DNA of 20,200 nt, from the IMG/VR virus record IMGVR_UViG_3300022927_000163, positions 1 to 20,200 of that record; one strand, given 5' to 3'. A program made the position numbers and the translations under genes. The stretch comes from a virus. Positions 9,016 through 15,811 of this stretch are shown here, piece by piece; position 1 is the first letter of the stretch, and every line of letters starts with the position of its first letter. The notes beneath the pieces are model-generated. The model made no database searches, had not been told where the DNA came from, and was given only the letters and a program-made list of their open reading frames with translations.

Positions 9016-9023
9016 TATTTATA
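9016..9023 (-). promoter_or_regulatory. T4-type late promoter (TATAAATA) for the PKD-domain gene
   Basis: The minus strand reads TATAAATA in the 47-base gap between the 144-aa gene (stop at 9035) and the PKD gene (ATG at 8987). The predicted start near 9010 leaves a leader of about 23 bases that contains AGAGGAT, a fitting ribosome binding site. Position, orientation and exact octamer match together make this the best-supported promoter in the window. Confidence 0.75.
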
Positions 9024-9034
9024 CTAGATTTAAT

Positions 9035-9469
9035 CTAGGTTGCAGGTACTGTTCCTAGTCCGTGAATCACATGAATTGGCTCAGCATCAAGGGGTGCTGC
9101 ACTAAAGGTAATGTCGTTACCGCCACCGGTGATGGTATATACTCCCACAGGTTGCTGATAAATGTTTGAAACAAAGGTAATAACTTGATCTTCGTCGCTC
9201 ACTGATGTACTAAGTGTAAAAGAAAGTGTAGACCCATCACCTGTGAATGCATCAACTACTAAGTTTGCTTCTCCAGCAACACCTACTGACTTGAATACAG
9301 TTCCATCAAAATATTCCATGCCGCCAGTGCTAGTGTTAAATCTAAAACTACCAAATGTCGGAGCAGTAGGTCGGTCAGCAGTTGCGCCGCCTGGAATAAC
9401 CACACTCGTAGTAGACGACGGTATTCTGTGATTTTTTAAAAATTGCCCCGAGCTTGGATTAGCAGCCAT
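9035..9469 (-). CDS. Small fibre/structural protein with RFNTSTG module (144 aa)
   Basis: The protein carries SFRFNTSTGGMEYFDGT at residues 41-57 and then a beta-rich block (AFTGDGSTLSFTLS ... FVSNIYQQPVGVYTITGGG). Both blocks align by eye with residues 240-340 of the 425-aa protein at 4324-5601, so this gene looks like a free-standing version of that domain pair. The N-terminus MAANPSSGQFLKNHRIPSS has no signal peptide. It starts one base after the stop of the 104-aa gene, so the two are almost certainly co-translated. It is a virion fibre or decoration protein; no enzyme motif is visible. Confidence 0.7.
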   Translation of the reverse strand: MAANPSSGQFLKNHRIPSSTTSVVIPGGATADRPTAPTFGSFRFNTSTGGMEYFDGTVFKSVGVAGEANLVVDAFTGDGSTLSFTLSTSVSDEDQVITFVSNIYQQPVGVYTITGGGNDITFSAAPLDAEPIHVIHGLGTVPAT

Positions 9470-9470
9470 A

Positions 9471-9785
9471 TTAGATACCAGTATACGAAATTACTGAATT
9501 TACACCTGTTGCAACATTTGCAACAGCACTAATAAAATCATTGTTACTAAGCAATAGTTTTTCGCCGCCTGCATATAGTTGATATGTGTCAGTTGATGTG
9601 ATTTCTAATGATTTTGCAACACAATTAACATTTCCTACACTGTCTCCACTTGGAACAATATGTATATCTATACTAATAGTAGCACCGGTATAATTTGTAA
9701 ACGCTGCATATGTAATTGCACTGTTGTCCGAGCTTGTGTACACTGTGGTATCTGAGTTTACAACTTCGGTTGTTTGAATTGCCAT
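9471..9785 (-). CDS. Small beta-rich structural protein (104 aa)
   Basis: A short all-beta protein (MAIQTTEVVNSDTTVYTSSD ... ITYAAFTNYTGATISIDIHI ... LYAGGEKLLLSNNDFISA) without Cys-rich, membrane or catalytic features. The pattern of alternating hydrophobic and Thr/Ser residues, and its place between two fibre-like genes, point to a virion beta-sandwich. It follows the 221-aa gene by 10 bases with AAGGAT as a plausible ribosome binding site. I do not recognise a named family with certainty. Confidence 0.65.
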   Translation of the reverse strand: MAIQTTEVVNSDTTVYTSSDNSAITYAAFTNYTGATISIDIHIVPSGDSVGNVNCVAKSLEITSTDTYQLYAGGEKLLLSNNDFISAVANVATGVNSVISYTGI

Positions 9786-9795
9786 TTTTTAATCC

Positions 9796-10461
9796 TTAAA
9801 ATATAATGCCATAAACGATGGCCTTGCTTTTGCTTACTAGTTCGTCGGATGTAGAGCCATCAACAAAATAAACACCAGTTCCACCACTACCTACTGTGTT
9901 TGCATACAAAACTGTGGTGTTTGCTACTGAGGCAGGGGCACTACTCTGATCAGCAAGTTGAATTGCGCCGTCAACAGCAACATTGCCGGTAGCACTAACA
10001 ATTCCTGTAATTGAAAGTGTATCGGTGTCTTGGTCCCAGGTGAATTCTGCCTCACCGCCGAACGTACCTGCATTATTAAACTGGATAGCAGTATTAGGAC
10101 CACCTGGCGAACCAGCCGATGCTGTCCCGATTGCATCCCAAGTGCCAGTTTCTCCACTTGCACTAGTAGCAGTGCTTAATTCCCAGCGGCCGTTATCAAC
10201 ACTGTATCTGATTCCAGCGTAGTCGCTTGCAGTTTTGTGAGTCAATACACCTGCATTGGCAGCATAAGTTGCTGTGTTACTACTGTTTAAAACAATAAAC
10301 GGATCTGATACATTAAGTTCTTCGGTATTAATATACGTTAAGTTGCCGCTAACCACCAAGTTACCGTCAACTTCAAGAGTATCTGTATCAATGTATACTC
10401 TGTCATCAGCATTTATTGTTTCAATATAGTAATCGCCGTCAATTCTTTTTTTTGTGTTCAT
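9796..10461 (-). CDS. Fibre-like structural protein (221 aa)
   Basis: Residues about 28-58 (LEVDGNLVVSGNLTYINTEE, then LNVSDPFIVLNSS) match in pattern the N-terminal part of the giant fibre (GNLTVTGNLTVQGTSTTLDT, then LIEDPILLL), a recurring fibre module in marine phages. A later segment GPNTAIQFNNAGTFGGEAEF followed by TWDQDTDTLSITG is another common phage-fibre motif. The C-terminus is hydrophobic (KSKAIVYGIIF). The start codon overlaps the stop of the upstream enzyme gene by four bases (ATGA), which suggests translational coupling of an enzyme to a fibre protein. Confidence 0.75.
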   Translation of the reverse strand: MNTKKRIDGDYYIETINADDRVYIDTDTLEVDGNLVVSGNLTYINTEELNVSDPFIVLNSSNTATYAANAGVLTHKTASDYAGIRYSVDNGRWELSTATSASGETGTWDAIGTASAGSPGGPNTAIQFNNAGTFGGEAEFTWDQDTDTLSITGIVSATGNVAVDGAIQLADQSSAPASVANTTVLYANTVGSGGTGVYFVDGSTSDELVSKSKAIVYGIIF

Positions 10462-11045
10462 AATGGACCTCTAGCAGTATTTACCTTCTCTAGAAACTTG
10501 TCCATAGACATTATCCTCATATTTTGTATTTTATTAAACCTAGGCACAAATGCTGATTCTGGGCCTTCTATTCTCCAAAATTGTCTGGTGCTAAAGTCTT
10601 CAGTGAGCTTGGTGATTTGATTAATCCAATTACCCGGGTATGTTGGTGGGTCGAGCTCTTTTTTGTAAAATTTTGTATCAACATAGATATTGTTAACCAT
10701 ACCATTGGTAGTTCCAAAATCCATACCAATCAAGTATATGTCACTATGTCCATCAATTAACGCCAAACTGGCAGCATTTGGCCCACTGCTAAATCCTTTG
10801 TAGTCTTTAGCAAGAAACTGTCCTCCTAAATCCAGAATAGGTTTTCGGGTGTGGAATCTATGTTTTTTTGCATATCCAGAATTTTGTATTTCTTCAGCGA
10901 TCGGCCTGTCAGTGGCTACCAAGCAATGAGGTGTGCACTCTTGATACAATCGATTGCATCCAAATACTGTACCGATTTCCATCAATCTTTTGGGATTAAC
11001 TGCTAGTCTACTTCTGCCATTTCCTAATATAAATGCTGCACTCAT
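10458..11045 (-). CDS. Rossmann-type enzyme resembling GT42/DUF115 transferases (195 aa)
   Basis: Not a structural-looking protein. Motifs in order: AFILGNGRSR at residues 4-13 (nucleotide-binding type glycine turn), VFGCNRLY at 27-34, CLVATDRP at 41-48, SSGPNAASLALIDGHSDIYL at 86-105 and IGMDFG at 106-111. This order (GNGxS, then CNxxY, then SGxxA...A...G...IYLxGxDF) is the one I know from GT42 sialyltransferases such as CstII and from DUF115/MptE-like proteins. Those transfer sugars, often using CMP-activated donors; I infer family resemblance, not substrate. At 195 residues it is shorter than typical GT42 enzymes. It follows an intrinsic terminator directly, with no Shine-Dalgarno apart from the G-run of the hairpin, and its stop overlaps a fibre gene start (ATGA). 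A role in modifying virion or host glycans is possible. Confidence 0.6.
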   Translation of the reverse strand: MSAAFILGNGRSRLAVNPKRLMEIGTVFGCNRLYQECTPHCLVATDRPIAEEIQNSGYAKKHRFHTRKPILDLGGQFLAKDYKGFSSGPNAASLALIDGHSDIYLIGMDFGTTNGMVNNIYVDTKFYKKELDPPTYPGNWINQITKLTEDFSTRQFWRIEGPESAFVPRFNKIQNMRIMSMDKFLEKVNTARGPL

Positions 11046-11080
11046 AAAAAACCCCCATTGTAGTTATTACAATGAGGGTT
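11046..11080 (-). terminator. Intrinsic terminator after the 216-aa gene
   Basis: On the minus strand AACCCTCATTGTA pairs with TACAATGGGGGTT (13 pairs, one G-T) around a five-base loop ATAAC, followed directly by six T. It lies 20 bases after the stop of the 216-aa gene. The T-run ends exactly at the ATG of the next gene (11045), so the hairpin also occupies that gene's ribosome binding region. There is no T-run on the plus strand side, so it acts in one direction. Confidence 0.85.
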
Positions 11081-11100
11081 AGTAAGTTAAAAAATTAATC

Positions 11101-11751
11101 TTAACCGTAGTTTGGATTCTCAATCTGTACTAGATTAATAGTTGTGGTTGAACCTTCTGCGCCTGATTTTTCGATTGTGTCATCAAGAACGTTAAAGTAG
11201 TTAACCAATACTTTTGCGTTAGCAAAGTTGATTGCATACTTGTTGGTCATACGCTTAATGCGAACTAGTGTCGAGCCTTCGTCTGCATAAGTTACTGTCA
11301 TAGTGTCGGCAGTTAGTGCAGCGTCAGCCAAGTCAGATAGCACACAAACACCAATTGTGTCAGCAGTACCAGTGCCCGAACCTACACCACTTGCTGTAAA
11401 TGTAGAACCAACACCTGCATCTTTGCCTGCACCGATTGCTTGCCAGTCAGTGTTGCCAAGTGCTGTAATAATATACTGGTTATTAACAATAAACGAACCG
11501 GCTGTAACACCAGTCGAATCGCCAACGAGGTATTTTGTTGAACCTTTTTGGCGGATAATATAACCCTCAGCTTCTGCTACTGTGCCAATTTTAACACGAC
11601 ATGTTGTTGTTGGAAACTCTCCACTTGATAGATTTGAATTACCGCCAACTTGACCAAAGTATAGCTCGCCTGCTGGTGTACCGTTTCCGTCTGGGTTGTT
11701 AAAGCCAGCGTCTCTAGTATCAGAAATTTTAATTTTGAGAGGACGTCCCAT
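11101..11751 (-). CDS. Virion-type structural protein downstream of capsid gene (216 aa)
   Basis: The N-terminus MGRPLKIKISDTRDAGFNNP has the style of a short protein often found beside structural genes in marine T4-like phages. A central segment (NNQYIITALGNTDWQAIGAG at about residues 90-109, then GSTFTASGVGSGTGTA) is a repeat-like beta module I have seen in many phage structural proteins. The C-terminal part (TADTMTVTYADEGSTLVRIK ... VLVNYFNVLDD) is also beta-rich. The ribosome binding site AAGGAG is 8 bases before ATG. It stands alone between two intrinsic terminators, so it forms its own small transcription unit or is reached by read-through. A capsid decoration or fibre-associated role is plausible. 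Confidence 0.65.
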   Translation of the reverse strand: MGRPLKIKISDTRDAGFNNPDGNGTPAGELYFGQVGGNSNLSSGEFPTTTCRVKIGTVAEAEGYIIRQKGSTKYLVGDSTGVTAGSFIVNNQYIITALGNTDWQAIGAGKDAGVGSTFTASGVGSGTGTADTIGVCVLSDLADAALTADTMTVTYADEGSTLVRIKRMTNKYAINFANAKVLVNYFNVLDDTIEKSGAEGSTTTINLVQIENPNYG

Positions 11752-11849
11752 GTTGTTTTCTCCTTGTAGAAGTCCGATGTAGGTTCTAGCCTACTACGCG
11801 GATGGTGTTCCGCATAAAACGTAGTATTACGTTAGAAAAGTATTTAGCC
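11752..11849 (-). promoter_or_regulatory. Structured leader with weak late-promoter-like TAAATA
   Basis: The segment between the gp23 terminator and the 216-aa gene begins with GGCTAAATAC, where the last six bases of the late octamer TATAAATA are kept at about 11841-11846. It then shows nested inverted repeats: GCGGA/TCCGC around a six-base loop (about 11794-11809), flanked by TACTAC and GTAGTA arms, and TAGG/CCTA closer to the gene. The AAGGAG ribosome binding site follows. It could be the separate late promoter and leader of the 216-aa gene; the promoter match is imperfect (6 of 8). Confidence 0.35.
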
Positions 11850-11878
11850 AAAAAAACAGCACCCGAAGGTGCTGTTTT
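11850..11878 (-). terminator. Strong intrinsic terminator after gp23
   Basis: The minus strand has AAAACAGCACC and GGTGCTGTTTT, an 11-base perfect stem closed by the very stable TTCG tetraloop, followed by seven T in total. It lies about 37 bases after the major capsid gene stop. UUCG-loop terminators after gp23 fit the need for high capsid protein output independent of the downstream genes. Confidence 0.92.
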
Positions 11879-11914
11879 CTCCTCCCTGCACAGTGCAGGT
11901 TGTAATGATAAAGC

Positions 11915-13126
11915 TTATGAGAACGAAAGGTTCTGTACAGCAATTTCACCAACATAGTCACCGGCGTTGCCGAAGGACGATGCTGTGTTTGTTAGCTCAA
12001 TATAGCCATAACGTGTCATAAAGGACACTACTGGCTCAAAGCTGGACGGATCAAGAACAACGCCCGAACTCATTAGCGGTACGTATGGGCAATAGAACGC
12101 TGGTGCGTCTGTTTCACTTGCGCCTTTGTAGCCAACTAGTACTGGAGTTGTGTCGCCTGCATATGAGTCGCAGAATACACGCATTGTGCCATTCAATGTA
12201 CCGACAAATTTAGTATTTGTTGGTGCTTCAAATGTGCCTTCTGTTGTGCGAGCAAATGCACTTGTTGTTGCACTCTGTAGCACTGTAAGTGCAGCAGGGG
12301 AAACAACAGCATAGTTGCCTGCGCCACGGCGTGTACGCTGAGCGATCAAGTTAGCTGTACGGTTGATTAGAACTGCAAGAGCTGCATGCTCGTCACCAAC
12401 AAATGTTGCTGTACCTGATACTGTGGCTTGGTTGTATGTAAACTCAGTTGCTGCTAGTGAACGTAGAGAAAGTAGGATCTCTTGGTCGATTTCAGCAGTA
12501 ATTTCTTGAGCAAGTGCTGCCATGATTTCAGCTTCAACGTCAATGCCGTGCATGGCTTGTGCGTCTTGTGCTGCTTCAAATGTCCAGCGAGCTTGTAGCT
12601 TACGTGTTTTTGCTTCAACAGCTTGCTTGAGGATTTGTACGGAAATCTGACGACCACCGGAGCCTTCAAGTACTGCTGTGTTTGCACCTTGGTATGTGTT
12701 CTGTGCAGCTTGTACAACGCCTGCTGTCACTGTGGACGCAGAGGAGTAAGCTTGTGCAATTTTGAATGGACTTAGTGCTTCGTCACCAGCGGCTGTACTT
12801 GTTGCTGCTGCCGAGTTGTCTGTCATTGCATTTGCATAACGAACACGTAGTGTGTGAATTTGGCCAACTGGACCAGTCATTGGCTGAACGCCGACTAGTT
12901 CGTTAGCAATAACAGTTGGCATAACACGTCTGATAACTGGTAGGATAACACGGTTAAGTGTTGCTACGTTACCAGAAGAAGTTGAACCTGCTGTTGCATT
13001 CTCTGCCAAGTGCTTACGAGTGTTTTCTAGGATAACACCCATTGTTGAACGGCGTGAACCTTGAAGGCCTTCTAGGAGGGCTTCCTTGGTCTCACTCCAT
13101 CTGTTTTCTAGTAGTTCTTGTGACAT
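11915..13126 (-). CDS. 23: Major capsid protein (gp23-like)
   Basis: Major head protein of T4-like phages, HK97 fold, assembled on the gp22 core and processed by gp21. The N-terminus (ENRWSETKEALLEGLQGSRR, then MGVILENTRKHLAE) is the removable propeptide type. LAE at residues 40-42 fits the gp21 cleavage rule (hydrophobic-x-Glu), which would give a mature protein from Asn43. Downstream segments NRVILPVIRRVMPTVIANEL, VGVQPMTGPVGQIHTLRVRY, VEAKTRKLQARWTFEAAQDA and AEIDQEILLSLR are classical gp23 signatures. At 403 aa it is clearly shorter than T4 gp23 (521 aa). The position after gp22 and the terminator just downstream agree. Start chosen by AAGGAG seven bases before ATG 13126. Confidence 0.96.
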   Translation of the reverse strand: MSQELLENRWSETKEALLEGLQGSRRSTMGVILENTRKHLAENATAGSTSSGNVATLNRVILPVIRRVMPTVIANELVGVQPMTGPVGQIHTLRVRYANAMTDNSAAATSTAAGDEALSPFKIAQAYSSASTVTAGVVQAAQNTYQGANTAVLEGSGGRQISVQILKQAVEAKTRKLQARWTFEAAQDAQAMHGIDVEAEIMAALAQEITAEIDQEILLSLRSLAATEFTYNQATVSGTATFVGDEHAALAVLINRTANLIAQRTRRGAGNYAVVSPAALTVLQSATTSAFARTTEGTFEAPTNTKFVGTLNGTMRVFCDSYAGDTTPVLVGYKGASETDAPAFYCPYVPLMSSGVVLDPSSFEPVVSFMTRYGYIELTNTASSFGNAGDYVGEIAVQNLSFS

Positions 13127-13146
13127 TTCTGTCTCCTTTTTCTTTT

Positions 13147-14238
13147 TTAAAGCCCTGCTAGGCGCTTAAGATCGATAACGTTATTAACGTTGTTTGTTTC
13201 GGATCTTTGTTGTTCGGCCTTAACAGTTTTGTTACCAGTAGATTCAACAAGTGCTTCAGCTTTTTTAGTTGCTTTAGCTTCACTGAGTACTGCTGGCAAG
13301 TACTTCTCAAATGCGTTCTTTAGACGAGATGTTTGAACGTTTTCAAGAAGATTAATCATTACTTCTCTCTTTTCATCGTTAAGAGGCGAAAGTAGTTCGT
13401 CTAATGTAGCTTCTCGCTCATTAGCTTCACGAATGATTTTAATTTCATGATTTTTACTCTCAACAAGCTTTGCGGCTTGTTTTTGAGCGTTAACGGCTTC
13501 TGCCAACTTAATGTCTTTATCTTCAATAGTAGCTAATAGTTTGCGTACTTCTGCATTCTCATTGAGATGAGTAGCACCAAACTCTGTAGCATATGCTTCA
13601 AATATACGGCGACCAAAATTGTTCTCACGAGCAATTTTGATATCCTCTTTAAGTTGACTTAATTCTTGCGTAAGATGAGTAGCAACAGTTGTTGACATCT
13701 TTTTAGCAGATTCTTTTACAAATTTACTTTTTAGACTATCAAGTTGTCCACGTGCTTCGCTGACAAGCTTTACTTTAGTTTCAACTAAGTCTTTCTTGTC
13801 TGCTGCGAATTCCTTGATTTCTTCGGCCAAAGCACTTACAATAAAAGATTCTAGCTTACCAAAACCTTCTGCTTGTACTTTACGGTCTGTGCGTAGTTCG
13901 CGAAGCTCTTCTGAAAGTTTTGATACCATAAAGTTATTAAATTTATTAGCATTTTCTTTCATTGCTTTTGCGGCTTTTACACGGTCCTCTGCAAGTGCCT
14001 TTTTCTCTTCGTTAAGTTGAGCAATTTCTTCTTGCAGGCCTTCTGTTACCATTTTATCTAGGGCTTCTACCATCACTGTTTTATCATGATCATAGCGTTG
14101 TGCAAACTCCTCACGAAGTTCTGCACGAACTGTTTCTTTGGTCTCATTCAACTTTGCTGCCCATTGTTCAGCAATAGCATTACGAGTATCCTCATTAACC
14201 AGGTCGCTATCTAGTAGTGGTTTAATAGCATCTAACAT
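13147..14238 (-). CDS. 22: Prohead core scaffolding protein (gp22-like)
   Basis: Major internal scaffold of the prohead, degraded by gp21 after assembly. The protein is dominated by charged, Ala- and Leu-rich helical sequence predicted to form long coiled coils (about residues 20-280: EQWAAKLNETKETVRAELRE, LREEFAQRYDHDKT, QLNEEKKALAEDRVKAAKAM). DHDKTVMVEALDKMVTEGLQ is a gp22-type segment, and the region near residue 285-310 (LDELLSPLNDEKREVMINLL) recurs in gp22 homologues. It is longer than T4 gp22 (269 aa). It lies between gp21 and gp23 with gaps of 9 and 20 bases, and AGGAG precedes the start. Confidence 0.92.
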   Translation of the reverse strand: MLDAIKPLLDSDLVNEDTRNAIAEQWAAKLNETKETVRAELREEFAQRYDHDKTVMVEALDKMVTEGLQEEIAQLNEEKKALAEDRVKAAKAMKENANKFNNFMVSKLSEELRELRTDRKVQAEGFGKLESFIVSALAEEIKEFAADKKDLVETKVKLVSEARGQLDSLKSKFVKESAKKMSTTVATHLTQELSQLKEDIKIARENNFGRRIFEAYATEFGATHLNENAEVRKLLATIEDKDIKLAEAVNAQKQAAKLVESKNHEIKIIREANEREATLDELLSPLNDEKREVMINLLENVQTSRLKNAFEKYLPAVLSEAKATKKAEALVESTGNKTVKAEQQRSETNNVNNVIDLKRLAGL

Positions 14239-14247
14239 GCGATTCTC

Positions 14248-14874
14248 CTAAATCTTTAGGTCCCTAATCAGACGAGATACTTCGTCTGTTAGGTACTTCT
14301 GTACTCTGTCGTTTGACCCTGACTCCCTGGCCATTTCGAGAACTGCATGACCATGTTTCATGTTCAAAAGTCCTTCGTAAATAGCTTTAGGGTAAGCATT
14401 TGGAGCACTGGGTTGTGCGACTACATCGACAGTAACAATTTCAAAGTCACTGACGTGTCCGTTATGTGGATCTACATTACCCGATCCACGACTAGATACT
14501 CCCAGTCGCACACCTGACTGAAGCATAGTTTTAACTAGCTCGCCCATTGGTGTTGGAAGTATTTTTAGTTTTCCGTATCCATTTGGACCGTCCATCCACA
14601 TACTAGTAATCATGTGACATACACGGTCTAAATTAATCTTAAGGTCATCCGGGTGATCAACTTCACCAAGGACGCTATTGCCTTCTTTGATCTGTTCATT
14701 AAGAGTTTTAACTGCGTTAGAAATCTCACTCACAGGGTATATTCGCTCATTAGCGTTCTTAACACCACCTTGTATGCAGATGCCTTCCATAAAGAGTTCC
14801 TTACCGTCTTTCCCTTCAACGAGTTGAATTTGTGCGGTTTCGAAGGTAAGGTTTTCTCTAAGATAAAGAGCCAT
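14248..14874 (-). CDS. 21: Prohead core protease (gp21-like, peptidase family S80/U9)
   Basis: Serine protease that cleaves scaffold and capsid proteins during head maturation and then itself. The length, 208 aa, is close to T4 gp21 (212 aa). Catalytic candidates lie in family positions: His74 in GEVDHPDD, Ser127/Ser128 in GVRLGVSSRGSG, and Asp150 in VTVDVVAQPSAP. The segment GVKNANERIYPVSEI (about residues 37-51) is also a protease signature. It lies between the acidic core-type gene and gp22 as in the T4 order. AAGGAT is positioned about 11 bases before ATG. Confidence 0.95.
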   Translation of the reverse strand: MALYLRENLTFETAQIQLVEGKDGKELFMEGICIQGGVKNANERIYPVSEISNAVKTLNEQIKEGNSVLGEVDHPDDLKINLDRVCHMITSMWMDGPNGYGKLKILPTPMGELVKTMLQSGVRLGVSSRGSGNVDPHNGHVSDFEIVTVDVVAQPSAPNAYPKAIYEGLLNMKHGHAVLEMARESGSNDRVQKYLTDEVSRLIRDLKI

Positions 14875-14888
14875 ACTTGGTTATCCTT

Positions 14889-15683
14889 TTAGTCAATAAC
14901 GCTTTTGGTGTTCACACCAGACGCTTGTGCTAGTTGCGGTTTTGGCGCAGCTTTCATGTCTGGTCTTGTTGTGTTACCTTGGTCTTGTGCTTTTGGAGCA
15001 GGGCGACCTTTTTCTGGAGCAGTGTCTGTGTCAACTGGTTTTGCTACAGCACCTTTTGCGCCACTGTTGGCAGCCACAGTACTATGTGTTTGAGTACCAG
15101 CTGGTTCAGTAGTAACAGCTTTAGGAGCAGCAGTTAGGTCAACATTTTCTTCTAGACCTTCCATTTCCATGTCAACTTCGACTGTTTCGTCGTCCATGTC
15201 CATTTCTTCGTGGTCATCTTCAACATCATCAATGTCGTCAGTGTTGTCGTCGACTTGACCCATGAGTTCTTCAAACTCGGACATAAGTTCGTCTAGTTTG
15301 TCTTCTAGACCAACAACACGATCTTCGAGTTCTTCATCGTCGTCATCATCTTCAACGTCGACCATCATCATTTCTTCATCATCATCTTCAAAAGTGACGC
15401 CTTGTTCTTCGGCTTCAATTTCGTCGATAAGATCGTCAACTTGTGATCCACCAAGTTCTGACTCTTCAATGGATTCGTCCATTTTGTCATCATACTCGAT
15501 GTCTTTTTTAACTTCATCACCAGCTTTTTCAGCATGGTCATCTTTTTCTGCGTCTGATTCTTCAGACATGATGTCTTCATAGATTGTTTTAGATTGCTCT
15601 ACAACGATCTCATGAAAGAGAGCTTTTGCTTTATCTTCTTCGTCGTTAATAACGAATTCGATAAGTTGTTCAAATTTGTTCAT
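14889..15683 (-). CDS. Highly acidic prohead-core-type protein (264 aa)
   Basis: Occupies the place of the small core genes 67/68 of T4, directly before gp21. A short N-terminal helix region (MNKFEQLIEFVINDEEDKAK) is followed by a central tract very rich in Asp and Glu, including a run DVEDDDDDEELEDRV, and then a low-complexity tail rich in Pro, Ala, Lys and Thr. I set the start at ATG 15683 because GGAGGAA lies about 5 bases upstream. The ATG at 15725 would add 14 residues that contain this ribosome binding site and has none of its own. T4 gp67 is also acidic but only 80 aa, so this is functional analogy by position and charge; sequence homology is not certain. It could bind the basic capsid interior or gp22. 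Confidence 0.75.
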   Translation of the reverse strand: MNKFEQLIEFVINDEEDKAKALFHEIVVEQSKTIYEDIMSEESDAEKDDHAEKAGDEVKKDIEYDDKMDESIEESELGGSQVDDLIDEIEAEEQGVTFEDDDEEMMMVDVEDDDDDEELEDRVVGLEDKLDELMSEFEELMGQVDDNTDDIDDVEDDHEEMDMDDETVEVDMEMEGLEENVDLTAAPKAVTTEPAGTQTHSTVAANSGAKGAVAKPVDTDTAPEKGRPAPKAQDQGNTTRPDMKAAPKPQLAQASGVNTKSVID

Positions 15684-15688
15684 ATTGG

Positions 15689-15695
15689 TTCCTCC
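15689..15695 (-). promoter_or_regulatory. Ribosome binding site deciding the acidic protein start
   Basis: GGAGGAA on the minus strand is a near-perfect Shine-Dalgarno sequence, 5 bases from ATG 15683. It selects this start over the in-frame ATG at 15725, which it would otherwise fall inside. Confidence 0.8.
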
Positions 15696-15777
15696 AAAGT
15701 ATGGGCTCAGTATAATATTTAACATAGATACTAAAAACTATGCAGTTATAGGAGTAAAATGGGTAGAAAACGATAAA

Positions 15778-15808
15778 TTTATTAGACTAAAAGAAAAATT
15801 CTAATAAA
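15778..15808 (-). other. AT-rich hairpin downstream of the 71-aa gene
   Basis: TTTATTAGA and TCTAATAAA form a perfect 9-base stem with a 13-base loop, located 4 bases after the stop of the small gene. The stem is almost all A-T and the following T-run is interrupted (TTTATCGTTTTC), so it is at best a weak terminator or an mRNA end or processing structure between two head genes. The rest of the 128-base gap holds nothing I can name. Confidence 0.35.
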
Positions 15809-15811
15809 GTA

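Noticed and set aside
15262-15582. Serine-rich plus-strand frame of 106 codons
   Set aside because: It is the complement of the Asp/Glu codon run of the acidic core protein (GAT/GAA read as ATC/TTC and shifted), with no independent start signal or motif.
15684-15725. Upstream ATG at 15725 as start of the acidic protein
   Set aside because: The 14 extra codons contain the near-perfect GGAGGAA that serves ATG 15683, and no ribosome binding site lies before 15725.
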